In this document: one piece after another, positions 55,728-64,000 of the stretch | Layout of the letters: each line of letters starts with the position of its first letter | How positions within the stretch are numbered: position 1 is the stretch's first letter | Source: Mycolicibacterium sp. 018/SC-01/001 | Lineage (GTDB): Bacteria; Actinomycetota; Actinomycetes; Mycobacteriales; Mycobacteriaceae | NCBI RefSeq assembly: GCF_007096635.1 | Contig: NZ_VKAA01000002.1 | Location: forward strand, 288,552-352,551 | DNA length: 64,000 nucleotides | Direction: 5' to 3' | The notes under the pieces: model-generated | Told to the model about the DNA's origin: nothing | The model's database searches: none | Seen by the model: only the letters and a program-made list of their open reading frames with translations | Made by a program: the position numbers and the translations under genes

Positions 55728-56884
55728 AGTCCGAGTTCCCGTCCGATCAGCATCAGCTGGACTTCCGTTGTACCCTCGCCGATCTCGAGGATCTTGCTGT
55801 CCCGGTAATGCCGCGCGACGGGATACTCGTTCATGAAACCGTAGCCGCCGAAGATCTGGGTGGCGTCGCGCGCGTTGTCCATCGCCGCTTCACTGGCCAC
55901 CAGCTTGGCGACCGCGGCCGCCTTCTTGAACGGCTTGCCCGAGAGCATCAGTGCAGCCGCGTCGTAATACGCCGCGCGGGCGGTGTGTGCGCGGGCCTCC
56001 ATCCGGGCGATCTTGAACGCGATGGCCTGATTGGTGCCGATGGCTCGGCCGAACGCCTGCCGTTCCTTGGCGTACTTGACGCATTCGTCGACGCAGCCCT
56101 GGGCCGCGCCGACCGACAGCGCGGCGATCGCGATACGGCCCTCGTCGAGGATGCGCAGGAAGTTCGCATAGCCGCGGCCCCGTTCACCGAGCAGGTTCTC
56201 CTGCGGGACACGCACATCGTCGAAGCTGAGCGGGTGAGTGTCCGAGGCGTTCCAGCCCACCTTGTTGTAGGCCGGCTCGGCCGTGAAGCCGGGTGTGGGC
56301 ACCGGCACGAGGATCGAGCTGATCTCCTTCTTGCCGCCGTTGTCTCCCGTGACGGCGGTGACGGTCACGAGCTTGGTGATGTCGGTGCCCGAGTTGGTGA
56401 TGAACTGCTTGCTGCCGTTGATCACCCAGTGCCCGTCGTCGAGGCGGGCGGTGGTCTTCGTCGCGCCGGCGTCACTGCCGCCGCCGGCTTCGGTCAACCC
56501 GAACGCGCCCAACGCTTTTCCCGATGCCAGCAGCGGCAGCCACTCCTGCTTCTGCTCCTCGGTGCCGAACCGGTGGACCGGCATGGCGCCCAGTGACACC
56601 CCGGCTTCGAGGGTGATCGCCACGCTCTGGTCGACCTTGCCGAGCTCCTCCAGCGCGAGGCAGAGCGCGAAGTAGTCGCCGCCCATGCCGCCGTACTCCT
56701 CGGGGAACGGCAGACCGAACAGGCCCATGTCGGCCATGCCGGCGACCACCTCGTAGGGAAACGAGTGCTCCTCGTCGTGCTTGGCGGCCACGGGAGCCAC
56801 GACGCTCTGCGCGAAGTCGCGGACCGTCTTGGCCAGTTGCGCGTAGTCCTCCGGCAGGGTGCCGGCGGAAAGGAAGTCGGTCAT
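55724..56884 (-). CDS. fadE19: FadE19: isovaleryl-CoA-type acyl-CoA dehydrogenase
   Basis: 386 aa from ATG 56884 (ATGA overlap with accA1). Motifs: [20 protein letters not shown] (FAD/substrate region, ~135), [13 protein letters not shown] and [34 protein letters not shown] near the end. Its position beside the carboxylase points to isovaleryl-CoA (or 2-methyl-branched) oxidation. It is the ortholog of Rv2500c. Confidence 0.93.
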   Translation of the reverse strand: MTDFLSAGTLPEDYAQLAKTVRDFAQSVVAPVAAKHDEEHSFPYEVVAGMADMGLFGLPFPEEYGGMGGDYFALCLALEELGKVDQSVAITLEAGVSLGAMPVHRFGTEEQKQEWLPLLASGKALGAFGLTEAGGGSDAGATKTTARLDDGHWVINGSKQFITNSGTDITKLVTVTAVTGDNGGKKEISSILVPVPTPGFTAEPAYNKVGWNASDTHPLSFDDVRVPQENLLGERGRGYANFLRILDEGRIAIAALSVGAAQGCVDECVKYAKERQAFGRAIGTNQAIAFKIARMEARAHTARAAYYDAAALMLSGKPFKKAAAVAKLVASEAAMDNARDATQIFGGYGFMNEYPVARHYRDSKILEIGEGTTEVQLMLIGRELGL

Positions 56885-58872
56885 TGCGGTTGCTCCTCGG
56901 TCGCGGTGATCCGGGCCAGCGTCTGGCCCACCTTCACTTGCTCGCCCGCGCCGACGAGGACGGCGGCCACCCCGTCGACCGGTGCGGTGAGTGCGTGCTC
57001 CATCTTCATCGCCTCGACGGTGACGACGACGGTGCCGGCGGTCACCACGGCGCCGTCGGCGACGCCGACCGCGACGACCGTGCCCGGCATGGGGCTGCTG
57101 AGTTCGGCGTCGCCGCTGTGCGCCTCGTCCGCACGCACCGGCTCCTCGCGCACCTCCTCGACGACGCTGACGCGACCCCCGGCGGCCAGCCAGATCGGCC
57201 CGCCCGCATCGGCGACGAGATATTCGACACGCACGCCGTCGATCGTGACGGTGAGTCGCCCGTCCGCGAGATCGGCACGCAGAGATCGTGTTTCACCGTT
57301 CTCGACCGTCACGGTCGCGTTCTGCGGATCGCCGGTCAGCCACACGTGGTCGGTCCGGTCTCCCGCGCGCAGCCGGATCGGGATCGTCGCCGGGCCGGCG
57401 ATCCGCCAGCCCGACGGCACGTCCCACGGGGTGGCCGGTCGCACCGGCCATCTGCTCAGCCACCGGTACGCCGCGGCGGCGATCAGATCGTCGTCCCGGG
57501 CGGGGGCCGGGGCGAAGTCCGGCAGCCGACGATCGAGCAATCCGGTGTCGAGCCGGCCGGCCGTCACGTCGGCGTCGGCGAGCAGGAAGCGCAGGAAGTC
57601 GATGTTGGTGGCCACGCCCAGAACCGCGGTGTCGGCGAGCGCGGCATCGAGAGTGCTCAGCGCGCTCGCGCGGTCATCGGCGTGGGTGATGATCTTGGCG
57701 AGCATCGGGTCGTAGTCACTGCCGACGACCGTGCGCGCGGCCAGCCCCGAATCGACGCGGACACCGGGGCCCCTCGGTTCGCGCAGAGCGAGCACTGTCC
57801 CGCCGGTCGGCAGGAACCCGCGGGCCGGGTCTTCGGCGTAGACCCGCGCCTCGACGGCGTGTCCGCGCATCACGATGTCGTCCTGCGCGACGGGCAGCTT
57901 CTCGCCGGCCGCGATCCGCACCTGCAGTTCGACGAGATCGAGTCCCGTCACCATCTCGGTGACCGGATGCTCCACCTGCAGGCGGGTGTTCATCTCCATG
58001 AAGAAGAACTCGTCGGGGCGGTCGGCCGAGACGATGAACTCGACCGTCCCCGCGCCCGTGTAGTCCACGCTGCGCGCCGTCTCGCACGCGGCCGCACCGA
58101 TGCGCGCCCGCGTCGCGGCATCCAGCAGCGGTGAGGGCGCCTCCTCGATGACCTTCTGGTGCCGACGCTGCAGGCTGCACTCTCGTTCACCCAGATGGAC
58201 CACGCCACCGTGGATGTCGGCGAGTACCTGCACTTCGATGTGGCGTGGGTTGAGCACGAAACGTTCGAGGAACAGGGTGTCGTCGCCGAACGCCGAGGCG
58301 GCCTCGCGGCGCGCACTGGTCAGCGCCTCCGGCAGGTCGGCGGCGGCGTGCACGACGCGCATCCCCTTGCCGCCCCCGCCGGCAGATGGCTTCACCAGCA
58401 CCGGGAAGCCGATCTCGGGCGCGGCCGCGATCAGGTCGGCGTCGGTCAGGCCGGGGCGCGAGATGCCGGGCACCACGGGCACTCCCGCCGCCGAGACCGT
58501 CGCTTTCGCGGAGATCTTGTCACCCATCGTCGCGATAGCCGCGACCGGCGGCCCGATGAACGTGATGCCGGTGGCATCCAGCGCCTCGGCGAATGCGGCG
58601 TTCTCCGAGAGGAATCCGTAACCGGGGTGGACCGCCTGGGCGCCGGTGCGCTCGGCGGCCGACAGCAGCGCGTCGATCGACAGGTAGCTCTGCCGGGCCG
58701 GTGCCGGACCCAGGCGGACCGCGACGTCTGCCTCGGCGACGTGCCGGGCGCCGGCATCGGCGTCGCTGAACACGGCGACCGAACGGATGCCCATCGCCCG
58801 CAGCGTTCGGATGACACGGACCGCGATCTCGCCGCGGTTGGCCACCAGGACCGTCGTGAAACTCTGTGTCAT
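56881..58872 (-). CDS. accA1: AccA1: biotin carboxylase/BCCP subunit (methylcrotonyl-CoA carboxylase alpha)
   Basis: 663 aa. Biotin carboxylase domain: [35 protein letters not shown] (ATP-grasp), [21 protein letters not shown]. The BCCP biotin site is in [10 protein letters not shown] (~622). With AccD1 it carboxylates 3-methylcrotonyl-CoA in leucine catabolism. It is the ortholog of Rv2501c. Confidence 0.94.
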   Translation of the reverse strand: MTQSFTTVLVANRGEIAVRVIRTLRAMGIRSVAVFSDADAGARHVAEADVAVRLGPAPARQSYLSIDALLSAAERTGAQAVHPGYGFLSENAAFAEALDATGITFIGPPVAAIATMGDKISAKATVSAAGVPVVPGISRPGLTDADLIAAAPEIGFPVLVKPSAGGGGKGMRVVHAAADLPEALTSARREAASAFGDDTLFLERFVLNPRHIEVQVLADIHGGVVHLGERECSLQRRHQKVIEEAPSPLLDAATRARIGAAACETARSVDYTGAGTVEFIVSADRPDEFFFMEMNTRLQVEHPVTEMVTGLDLVELQVRIAAGEKLPVAQDDIVMRGHAVEARVYAEDPARGFLPTGGTVLALREPRGPGVRVDSGLAARTVVGSDYDPMLAKIITHADDRASALSTLDAALADTAVLGVATNIDFLRFLLADADVTAGRLDTGLLDRRLPDFAPAPARDDDLIAAAAYRWLSRWPVRPATPWDVPSGWRIAGPATIPIRLRAGDRTDHVWLTGDPQNATVTVENGETRSLRADLADGRLTVTIDGVRVEYLVADAGGPIWLAAGGRVSVVEEVREEPVRADEAHSGDAELSSPMPGTVVAVGVADGAVVTAGTVVVTVEAMKMEHALTAPVDGVAAVLVGAGEQVKVGQTLARITATEEQPQ

Positions 58873-58879
58873 GGGGAGG

Positions 58880-60430
58880 TCACATCCTGAAGACGCCGTA
58901 GGAGACCGGATTCAGCGGTGCCTGGGCCGCCACCGAGAGCGCCAGTCCGACGATTGTTCTGGTGTCCGCAGGGTCGATGACGCCGTCATCCCACAGCCGT
59001 GCCGTCGAGTAGTAGGGGTTACCCTGCGCCTCGTACTGGGCGCGGATCGGCGCTTTGAGCGCCTCTTCCTCGTCCGGGGTCATGTCGCCGCGGACCGTCG
59101 CGAGCACCGCGGCGGCCTGCTCGCCCCCCATCACCGAGATCCGGGCGTTCGGCCACATCCACAGGAAGCGCGGCGAATACGCGCGCCCGCACATCGAGTA
59201 GTTGCCGGCGCCGTAGGACCCACCGATGACCACGGTGAGCTTGGGCACGCGAGCACAGGCCACCGCGGTGACCATCTTCGCTCCGTGTTTGGCGATGCCG
59301 CCGGCCTCGTAGTCCCGGCCGACCATGAAGCCGGAGATGTTCTGCAGGAACAGCAGCGGGACGACGCGCTGATCGCACAGCTCGATGAAATGCGCTCCCT
59401 TGACCGCCGATTCGCCGAACAACACCCCGTTGTTGGCCACGATACCGACCGGATGGCCGTGAATGCGGGCGAAGCCGGTGACCAGGGTGGTGCCGTAGTC
59501 CGCCTTGAATTCGTCGAACTCGCCGCCGTCGACGATTCGGGTGATGACCTCGTGCACGTCGTAGGGCACCCGCGGGTCGACAGGGACGACGTCGTAGAGC
59601 TCGGTCTGATCTGCGATCGGATCGACGACGGGCACTGTCCGCCAGGGGCTTTCGGCCTTCGGACCCAGCGTGGCGACGATACGACGGACGATACGCAGGG
59701 CATCGCGGTCGTCGTGGGCGAGGTGATCTGCGACGCCGGACACCTTCGCGTGCAGGTCGCCGCCACCGAGTTCCTCTGCGGTCACGACCTCGCCGGTGGC
59801 CGCTTTCACCAGCGGCGGGCCGCCCAGGAAGATCGTGCCCTGGTTACGCACGATCACCGATTCGTCGCTCATCGCCGGGACGTAGGCACCACCCGCGGTG
59901 CACGAGCCCATGACGGCGGAGATCTGGGGAATCCTGGTGGCGCTCATGGTCGCCTGGTTGTAGAAGATGCGCCCGAAGTGGTCGCGATCGGGGAAGACCT
60001 CGTCCTGGCGGGGCAGGAACGCACCACCGGAGTCGACCAGGTAGACGCACGGCAGCCGGTTCTGCAGCGCGATCTCCTGCGCCCGCAGGTGCTTCTTGAC
60101 CGTCATCGGATAGTAGGTGCCGCCTTTGACCGTCGCATCGTTGGCGACGATCATGCATTCGCGTCCCGAGACCCGGCCGATCCCGGCGATCATCCCGGCA
60201 CCGGGGCACTCGTCGTCGTACATCCCGTCGGCGGCCAGCGCCGCGATCTCGAGAAACGGGCTGCCGGGGTCCAGCAGCCCGTCGACCCGGTCACGCGGCA
60301 GCAACTTCCCGCGCTCGACGTGGCGATCGCGTGCTCGCTGCGGACCGCCGAGGGCCGCCCGCGACAGCTTGGTGCGCAACTGCTCGACCAGCACGGCATG
60401 GTCCTCACGATGAGATGTCCGCGTCGGCAT
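58880..60430 (-). CDS. accD1: AccD1: carboxyltransferase subunit (methylcrotonyl-CoA carboxylase beta)
   Basis: 516 aa. Carboxyl-transferase halves: [44 protein letters not shown] and [48 protein letters not shown]. It is the first gene of the operon, 7 nt above accA1, starting at ATG 60430 just beside the BkaR operators. It is the ortholog of Rv2502c. Confidence 0.95.
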   Translation of the reverse strand: MPTRTSHREDHAVLVEQLRTKLSRAALGGPQRARDRHVERGKLLPRDRVDGLLDPGSPFLEIAALAADGMYDDECPGAGMIAGIGRVSGRECMIVANDATVKGGTYYPMTVKKHLRAQEIALQNRLPCVYLVDSGGAFLPRQDEVFPDRDHFGRIFYNQATMSATRIPQISAVMGSCTAGGAYVPAMSDESVIVRNQGTIFLGGPPLVKAATGEVVTAEELGGGDLHAKVSGVADHLAHDDRDALRIVRRIVATLGPKAESPWRTVPVVDPIADQTELYDVVPVDPRVPYDVHEVITRIVDGGEFDEFKADYGTTLVTGFARIHGHPVGIVANNGVLFGESAVKGAHFIELCDQRVVPLLFLQNISGFMVGRDYEAGGIAKHGAKMVTAVACARVPKLTVVIGGSYGAGNYSMCGRAYSPRFLWMWPNARISVMGGEQAAAVLATVRGDMTPDEEEALKAPIRAQYEAQGNPYYSTARLWDDGVIDPADTRTIVGLALSVAAQAPLNPVSYGVFRM

Positions 60431-60453
60431 CGTCGCACTCCGCCTCGAGTTGA

Positions 60454-60469
60454 GTTAATGGTGACTAAC
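60454..60469. promoter_or_regulatory. BkaR operator A
   Basis: GTTAAT-GGTG-ACTAAC is an imperfect 6-4-6 inverted repeat 24 nt upstream of the accD1 start. It matches operator B in spacing and half-sites (one mismatch). Confidence 0.7.
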
Positions 60470-60478
60470 CGGTGGTAT

Positions 60479-60494
60479 GTTAATCACAATTAAC
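60479..60494. promoter_or_regulatory. BkaR operator B
   Basis: GTTAAT-CACA-ATTAAC is a perfect 6-4-6 inverted repeat, centred 25 bp from operator A, in the gap between accD1 and the divergent TetR gene. Two sites can let one repressor shut both promoters. Confidence 0.75.
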
Positions 60495-60529
60495 TGGCGC
60501 TGTCCATCACCGGCCGAGGAGGAGGCGAC

Positions 60530-61150
60530 ATGACCGCCACCGACACCGCGTCCCGGCGCAGCCGCGCCAAGTCCGACCGACGCAGTCAGCTCATCGCCGC
60601 AGCGGAGCGCCTGATCGCCGAACACGGATATCTCGCGGTGCGATTGGAGGACATCGGTGCCGCGGTCGGAATCAGCGGGCCGGCCATCTATCGGCACTTC
60701 CCCAACAAGGAGGCGCTGCTGTGCGAACTTCTCGTCGGCATCAGCACGCGACTCCTGACGGGCGGGGCCGACGTGGCCACCACCGCGCCTGACGCCGACG
60801 CGGCACTGGAGCGACTGATCGACTTCCACCTCGACTTCGCCTTCGGCGAGCCCGACCTGATCCGCATCCAGGACCGCGATCTGAACAACCTGCCCGCAGT
60901 CGCGAAGCGTCAGGTGCGCCGCGCGCAGCGCCAGTACGTGGAGGTCTGGGTGGGCGCACTGCAGCGCCGGCGGCCCGGGCTCTCCGAGGCGTCAGCGCGG
61001 GTGATGGCACATGCGACCTTCGGCCTGCTGAACTCGACGGCCCACAGCATCAAGCCCGGCAGCACGAAGGCGGCCGAAGCCGCCTCGCGCACCGTCCTGC
61101 GGGCGATGACGATCGCGGGGCTGACCTCGGCCGACCACGAAACCGATTGA
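60530..61150 (+). CDS. bkaR: BkaR, TetR repressor of branched-chain keto-acid catabolism (Rv2506)
   Basis: 206 aa from ATG 60530. TetR HTH: SQLIAAAERLIAEHGYLAVRLEDIGAAVGISGPAIYRHFPNKEALL. The C-terminal domain (~75-206) is a ligand-binding bundle of the short-chain-acyl type by guess. It is divergent from the leucine operon; in M. tuberculosis the TetR gene Rv2506, reported as BkaR, holds the same place. The two operator palindromes lie between them. Confidence 0.88.
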   Translation: MTATDTASRRSRAKSDRRSQLIAAAERLIAEHGYLAVRLEDIGAAVGISGPAIYRHFPNKEALLCELLVGISTRLLTGGADVATTAPDADAALERLIDFHLDFAFGEPDLIRIQDRDLNNLPAVAKRQVRRAQRQYVEVWVGALQRRRPGLSEASARVMAHATFGLLNSTAHSIKPGSTKAAEAASRTVLRAMTIAGLTSADHETD

Positions 61151-61153
61151 GCG

Positions 61154-61309
61154 TCAATACCATGCACGGCGGCCGCCCACGGGGCGACCGATCGAGCCCA
61201 GCAGCCAGAACACCGCGCCGATGACCAGCAGCACGACGCCGATGTAGAGAATGGTCGAGATGTGCAAGAACCAGCCAAGAAGCAGCAGGATCACACCGAG
61301 GACGATCAT
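61154..61309 (-). CDS. DUF6131 small membrane protein
   Basis: 51 aa from ATG 61309, with a GGAGGA site 4-10 nt upstream. Two hydrophobic helices (MIVLGVILLLLGWFLHIS and LYIGVVLLVIGAVFWLLGSIG) are followed by the basic end GRPVGGRRAWY typical of actinobacterial DUF6131. The function is unknown. It converges on bkaR with a 3-nt gap. Confidence 0.8.
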   Translation of the reverse strand: MIVLGVILLLLGWFLHISTILYIGVVLLVIGAVFWLLGSIGRPVGGRRAWY

Positions 61310-61338
61310 GACTCCTCCAATCTCCGACGGGTCAGTGG

Positions 61339-61542
61339 TTACTGACTCGGTTGGGGCACATTGCAATCCGTGACCTTCGGATTGACCCCCGCATAGTTGA
61401 GCGGCCCGGCGACGACCGTCAGCGCGATGCTGCCTGCGGTGGCGCAGTTGGCCTCACCGCCGGAGAAGTAGTCGCGTTGGTAAGCGGCGAACACCCCGAT
61501 CAACAACCAGACGAGCACGATGACGCCGAGAATTCCGCGCAT
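61339..61542 (-). CDS. Small conserved membrane-anchored protein
   Basis: 67 aa from ATG 61542, GGAGG a few nt upstream. One N-terminal membrane helix (LGVIVLVWLLIGVFAAYQ) precedes an exported-looking 45-residue part with two Cys (NCATAG and VTDCNVP), probably a disulfide. Similar short proteins recur in mycobacteria. It lies 29 nt upstream of the DUF6131 gene on the same strand. Function unknown. Confidence 0.75.
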   Translation of the reverse strand: MRGILGVIVLVWLLIGVFAAYQRDYFSGGEANCATAGSIALTVVAGPLNYAGVNPKVTDCNVPQPSQ

Positions 61543-61632
61543 GTCCTGCCTCCTCCGTCATGGCACCACACCGTGGCGCGCAGTCGGGTTTACCCGGCGG
61601 ACAATTACGGTAAACGTCGCGGCGCGCGGCGC

Positions 61633-63495
61633 TCAGCCGGCGAACGCCGCCGTCAGCCAGCTCGTCATGGCTTTCAGGAGTACAGCACGATTTTCGCGCT
61701 TGTCGATCTCGTGACCGTCGTCGTCGAACAGCAGCAGTTCGGCCTGCTTGCCCTGCGCCACCAGCGCCTCGTACATTTGCTGCGATTCGCTGGGCGGCAC
61801 ATTGGTGTCGTTGAGTCCGTGCACCAGGAGCAGCGGAGCCGTGATGGCCTCGGCGCGTGGCAGCGGCGACAGCTGCTCGAGCAGATCCTGATCGCTGACC
61901 GGGTGACCGTATTTCGGGTAGGCGGCCGCGGCGATCCACTGCTCGGTGGTGCGGTACCAGTTGTTGAGATCGCTCATGCCGCAGATGCTGATGCCGGCAG
62001 CGAACTGATCGGGATGGAACGCGAGCGCCGCCTGGGTGAGGTAGCCGCCGTAGGACCAGCCGCAGCACGCGACACACCCGCGGGGCGCGTAGGAGTGGTC
62101 GACCAGGAACTGCACCGCGTCGGCGACATCGTCGATCGCGGCGAACCGTCGCTCCCGATCGTCGGCGTGCATGAACGTCCGGCCGAAACCGCCTGAGCCA
62201 CGCACATTCGGTAGGAACACACAGATTCCCGCGTCGAGTAGTCCCGGGAAGAACTCGTTGTACCCGGGCCGCCCCTGCCCCTCGGGGCCACCGTGGAGGA
62301 ACAGCATCGCGCCGATGGTCTCGACGCCGGGCGGCGGGCGGAACAGCCAGCCGGTGAATTCCAGACCGTCACGCGCGACCACCGTTTCCAGCGTCGGGTC
62401 CGCCGACACCGGGCCGCTACTGGGTTCGCGGTCCACGGGCTCCCACTCCCGGCTGCGCGGATCGACGAGCTCGACGGTGGGCGGCATCGACGGTCCTTCG
62501 ACCGTCAGCGCCAGCATCGATCCCCCGGCGCTGATCGACAGCTCGCTGGCCACCATGCCGGGCAGCGGAATCGGTTCGTAGAGCGTGTAATCGGCGTACT
62601 CGAGGATCTGCAACTCGCTGGCGCCGTGGCGGTTCCACAACATCGCCACCGTGGAGAGATCGTCACTGACGGTGAACTCGTCGAGTTCGCAGCCCGGCCG
62701 CTCGGCCACCACGTGATAGGCGACGCCGTCGGCGGTGACCGTCACCTCGAGCAACCGCGCGTGCTCAGCGCCGTTCTCGCTGCGGATCAGCGCGCGCACA
62801 TAGCCTTCGGTGCTGTTGACGTCGTAATCGCGGGCCGGGTGGTACAGCTTGGTGTGCTCGCCCTCGGGTCCGTACCGCAGCCGGCGGGGGCTGTGATCGT
62901 CGAGGATGATGCCGGTGTCCGTCGTCGAGCCGGGGTCGAACGGCAGCAGACCGGTTTCGGTGAGGCCCCGCAACATGATCAGGTCGCGGTAGCCGCGCGG
63001 CCCCACCCGCACCAGAGACGCGCCACACCACGCGTCGACCAGCCGACCCGCCGAGCGCCGGTCGAGCACGATCGTCGAGCCGTCGGCCGGATCGATCAGG
63101 CAGGAGCTGCCCACACCGTCCTCACCGGTGAGGATGGCCGCAACCCGGGTGCCGTCCCAGCTGATCAGTTCGGCAGTACCCTCCACACCCGACGGCCAAT
63201 GGTCGATACGTCGGGCCGCGCGGTCGTCGGGATCGGTTGTGACGACCCAGATCTGACTGCGGGTACCGCCCTCCGGCGCGACCTGGCAGGCCAGCCAGTG
63301 ACCGTCGGCCGAGTGCATGACCCTGGTCACCGGCCCGTCGGCGGGCAGTTCCACATCGCGTGACGAGCTGGCCCGCCAGCCGCGCAGGAACCGCTGCACG
63401 GCACGCGGATACCCCCCGTCGTCAACCAGGTGGGCGAACGCGGTGGCGTCGGGGGACATCGACGCCCCGTAGACCCTGCGAACCTGCTGTGCCAC
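61633..63495 (-). CDS. S9-family prolyl oligopeptidase-like peptidase
   Basis: 620 aa from GTG. The N-terminal ~370 residues form a beta-propeller; the C-terminal alpha/beta-hydrolase has Ser in CCGWSYGGYLTQ (~480), Asp in HGLNDTNVPP (~565) and His in DDDGHEIDK (~595), the POP/acylaminoacyl-peptidase triad. It is likely a cytosolic peptidase for short or blocked peptides. It is divergent from the proline-rich membrane protein. Confidence 0.9.
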   Translation of the reverse strand: MAQQVRRVYGASMSPDATAFAHLVDDGGYPRAVQRFLRGWRASSSRDVELPADGPVTRVMHSADGHWLACQVAPEGGTRSQIWVVTTDPDDRAARRIDHWPSGVEGTAELISWDGTRVAAILTGEDGVGSSCLIDPADGSTIVLDRRSAGRLVDAWCGASLVRVGPRGYRDLIMLRGLTETGLLPFDPGSTTDTGIILDDHSPRRLRYGPEGEHTKLYHPARDYDVNSTEGYVRALIRSENGAEHARLLEVTVTADGVAYHVVAERPGCELDEFTVSDDLSTVAMLWNRHGASELQILEYADYTLYEPIPLPGMVASELSISAGGSMLALTVEGPSMPPTVELVDPRSREWEPVDREPSSGPVSADPTLETVVARDGLEFTGWLFRPPPGVETIGAMLFLHGGPEGQGRPGYNEFFPGLLDAGICVFLPNVRGSGGFGRTFMHADDRERRFAAIDDVADAVQFLVDHSYAPRGCVACCGWSYGGYLTQAALAFHPDQFAAGISICGMSDLNNWYRTTEQWIAAAAYPKYGHPVSDQDLLEQLSPLPRAEAITAPLLLVHGLNDTNVPPSESQQMYEALVAQGKQAELLLFDDDGHEIDKRENRAVLLKAMTSWLTAAFAG

Positions 63496-63582
63496 GGTGC
63501 TCGATTCTCACACGATTCGCCGCGGACGCCGCCTCGGGCCACCACGTCGCCGCCACAGGTACCCTGCAGCCATGAGGTGGGT

Positions 63583-64000
63583 ATGACGGATTCCCCCGAC
63601 AGACGGCGCGATGACCCGACGCAGGCCTTCGGCGGCGGCTACCCCACCTATCCCGGCTACTCCGATCCCGCCTACGCCGGTCAGACCCCGTACGGACCGG
63701 CGTATCGGCCCACCGAACAGCTACCTCCGTATTCGCCCTACGGCTACGACCCGTACGCCACCGGCCAGTACCCGTCCGGTCCCTCCTACGGCAGCGAACC
63801 GCCGCCACCGCCGCAGAACCCCAAGCCGCCGCGGTGGCTGTGGGTGGTGGCCGGCCTGGCTGTCCTGACGATCATCGGACTCGTCATCGCGCTGGTGATC
63901 GTCAACAGCTCCCAGCAGCAGACGGTCACCGCTCCCGCGCCGGTCGGCCCCGAGCCGACCATCACGTCGACGCGGCCCACGCCGACGACCACATCCCGCC
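63583..64000 (+). CDS. Proline-rich single-pass membrane protein, 3' end outside window (Rv2507-like)
   Basis: Partial; the first ~139 residues are seen. ATG 63583 has GAGGTGGG upstream. A cytoplasmic Pro/Tyr/Gly-rich segment (~1-85) precedes a membrane helix (WLWVVAGLAVLTIIGLVIALVIVNS ~88-112) and an outer Thr/Pro-rich stretch. In M. tuberculosis a proline-rich membrane protein (Rv2507) follows the bkaR gene, which fits. The extracytoplasmic domain lies beyond the window. Confidence 0.8.
   Translation, partial: MTDSPDRRRDDPTQAFGGGYPTYPGYSDPAYAGQTPYGPAYRPTEQLPPYSPYGYDPYATGQYPSGPSYGSEPPPPPQNPKPPRWLWVVAGLAVLTIIGLVIALVIVNSSQQQTVTAPAPVGPEPTITSTRPTPTTTSR

Overview
High-GC actinobacterial DNA from a rapidly growing mycobacterium (Mycolicibacterium-type). 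The strongest evidence is conserved gene order: two blocks follow the M. tuberculosis order Rv2464c (nei1) to Rv2484c and Rv2486/Rv2495c to Rv2507. A PE-PPE-like exported protein, a frameshifted 13E12-family gene, frequent GTG starts and many 4-nt ATGA/GTGA start-stop overlaps also fit. There is no transposase, integrase, phage gene, CRISPR array, rRNA or replication origin. One tRNA-Arg is present. No stretch longer than 300 bases lacks a gene; the longest gap is about 290 bases at 3246-3536.

Layout. 0-9.3 kb is accessory: a Tat-exported aldo-keto reductase, a TetR repressor divergent from an FAD monooxygenase with two palindromic operators between them, a PE-PPE-domain secreted protein, a Crp/Fnr regulator overlapping an MBL-fold hydrolase, a DUF4383 membrane protein, a DUF1542-type protein and a CPA1 Na+/H+ antiporter. 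9.3-31.7 kb is the conserved core: nei1, rpiB, a mycothiol-dependent reductase of the Rv2466c type, pepN, two HNH proteins, the respiratory-supercomplex genes ctaJ and PRSAF1, glbO, a hotdog thioesterase, the 180-kDa class NAD-glutamate dehydrogenase, ettA and ssbB. It is interrupted by a cytosine permease/cytosine deaminase/2OG-oxygenase cassette (10.8-13.6 kb) and a catalase-like protein plus giant LuxR regulator (19.1-22.9 kb). 31.9-34.8 kb holds a stand-alone allophanate-hydrolase C-domain protein and a CopD-CtaG fusion. 34.9-40.3 kb is a translationally coupled acyltransferase operon (plsB2, HAD-PlsC fusion, WS/DGAT), followed by tRNA-Arg.

40.5-50.3 kb looks lineage-specific: a large secreted alpha/beta hydrolase, a methyltransferase, a frameshifted SOS-box-preceded 13E12 gene, an acyl-ACP thioesterase-like protein, a secreted histidine phosphatase, an IclR regulator, and a divergent pair of HsaA-like/acyl-CoA-dehydrogenase-fold proteins leading into an enoyl-CoA hydratase. 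51.1-60.4 kb is the leucine/branched-chain keto-acid operon (accD1-accA1-fadE19-MaoC-citE-bkdABC), divergent from the TetR repressor bkaR with two inverted-repeat operators. The window ends with two tiny membrane proteins, an S9 peptidase and the start of a proline-rich membrane protein.

How genes work together. The bkd operon should convert branched-chain 2-keto acids to acyl-CoAs (BkdABC), then isovaleryl-CoA through FadE19, AccA1/AccD1, the MaoC hydratase and CitE to acetyl units. The permease, deaminase and oxygenase cassette suggests pyrimidine uptake and processing. PlsB2 and PlsC make phosphatidate, and the WS/DGAT protein makes storage lipid. CtaJ and PRSAF1 belong to the III2IV2 respiratory supercomplex. 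Family calls rest on motifs read from the translated sequence and remembered relatives; no search was run.
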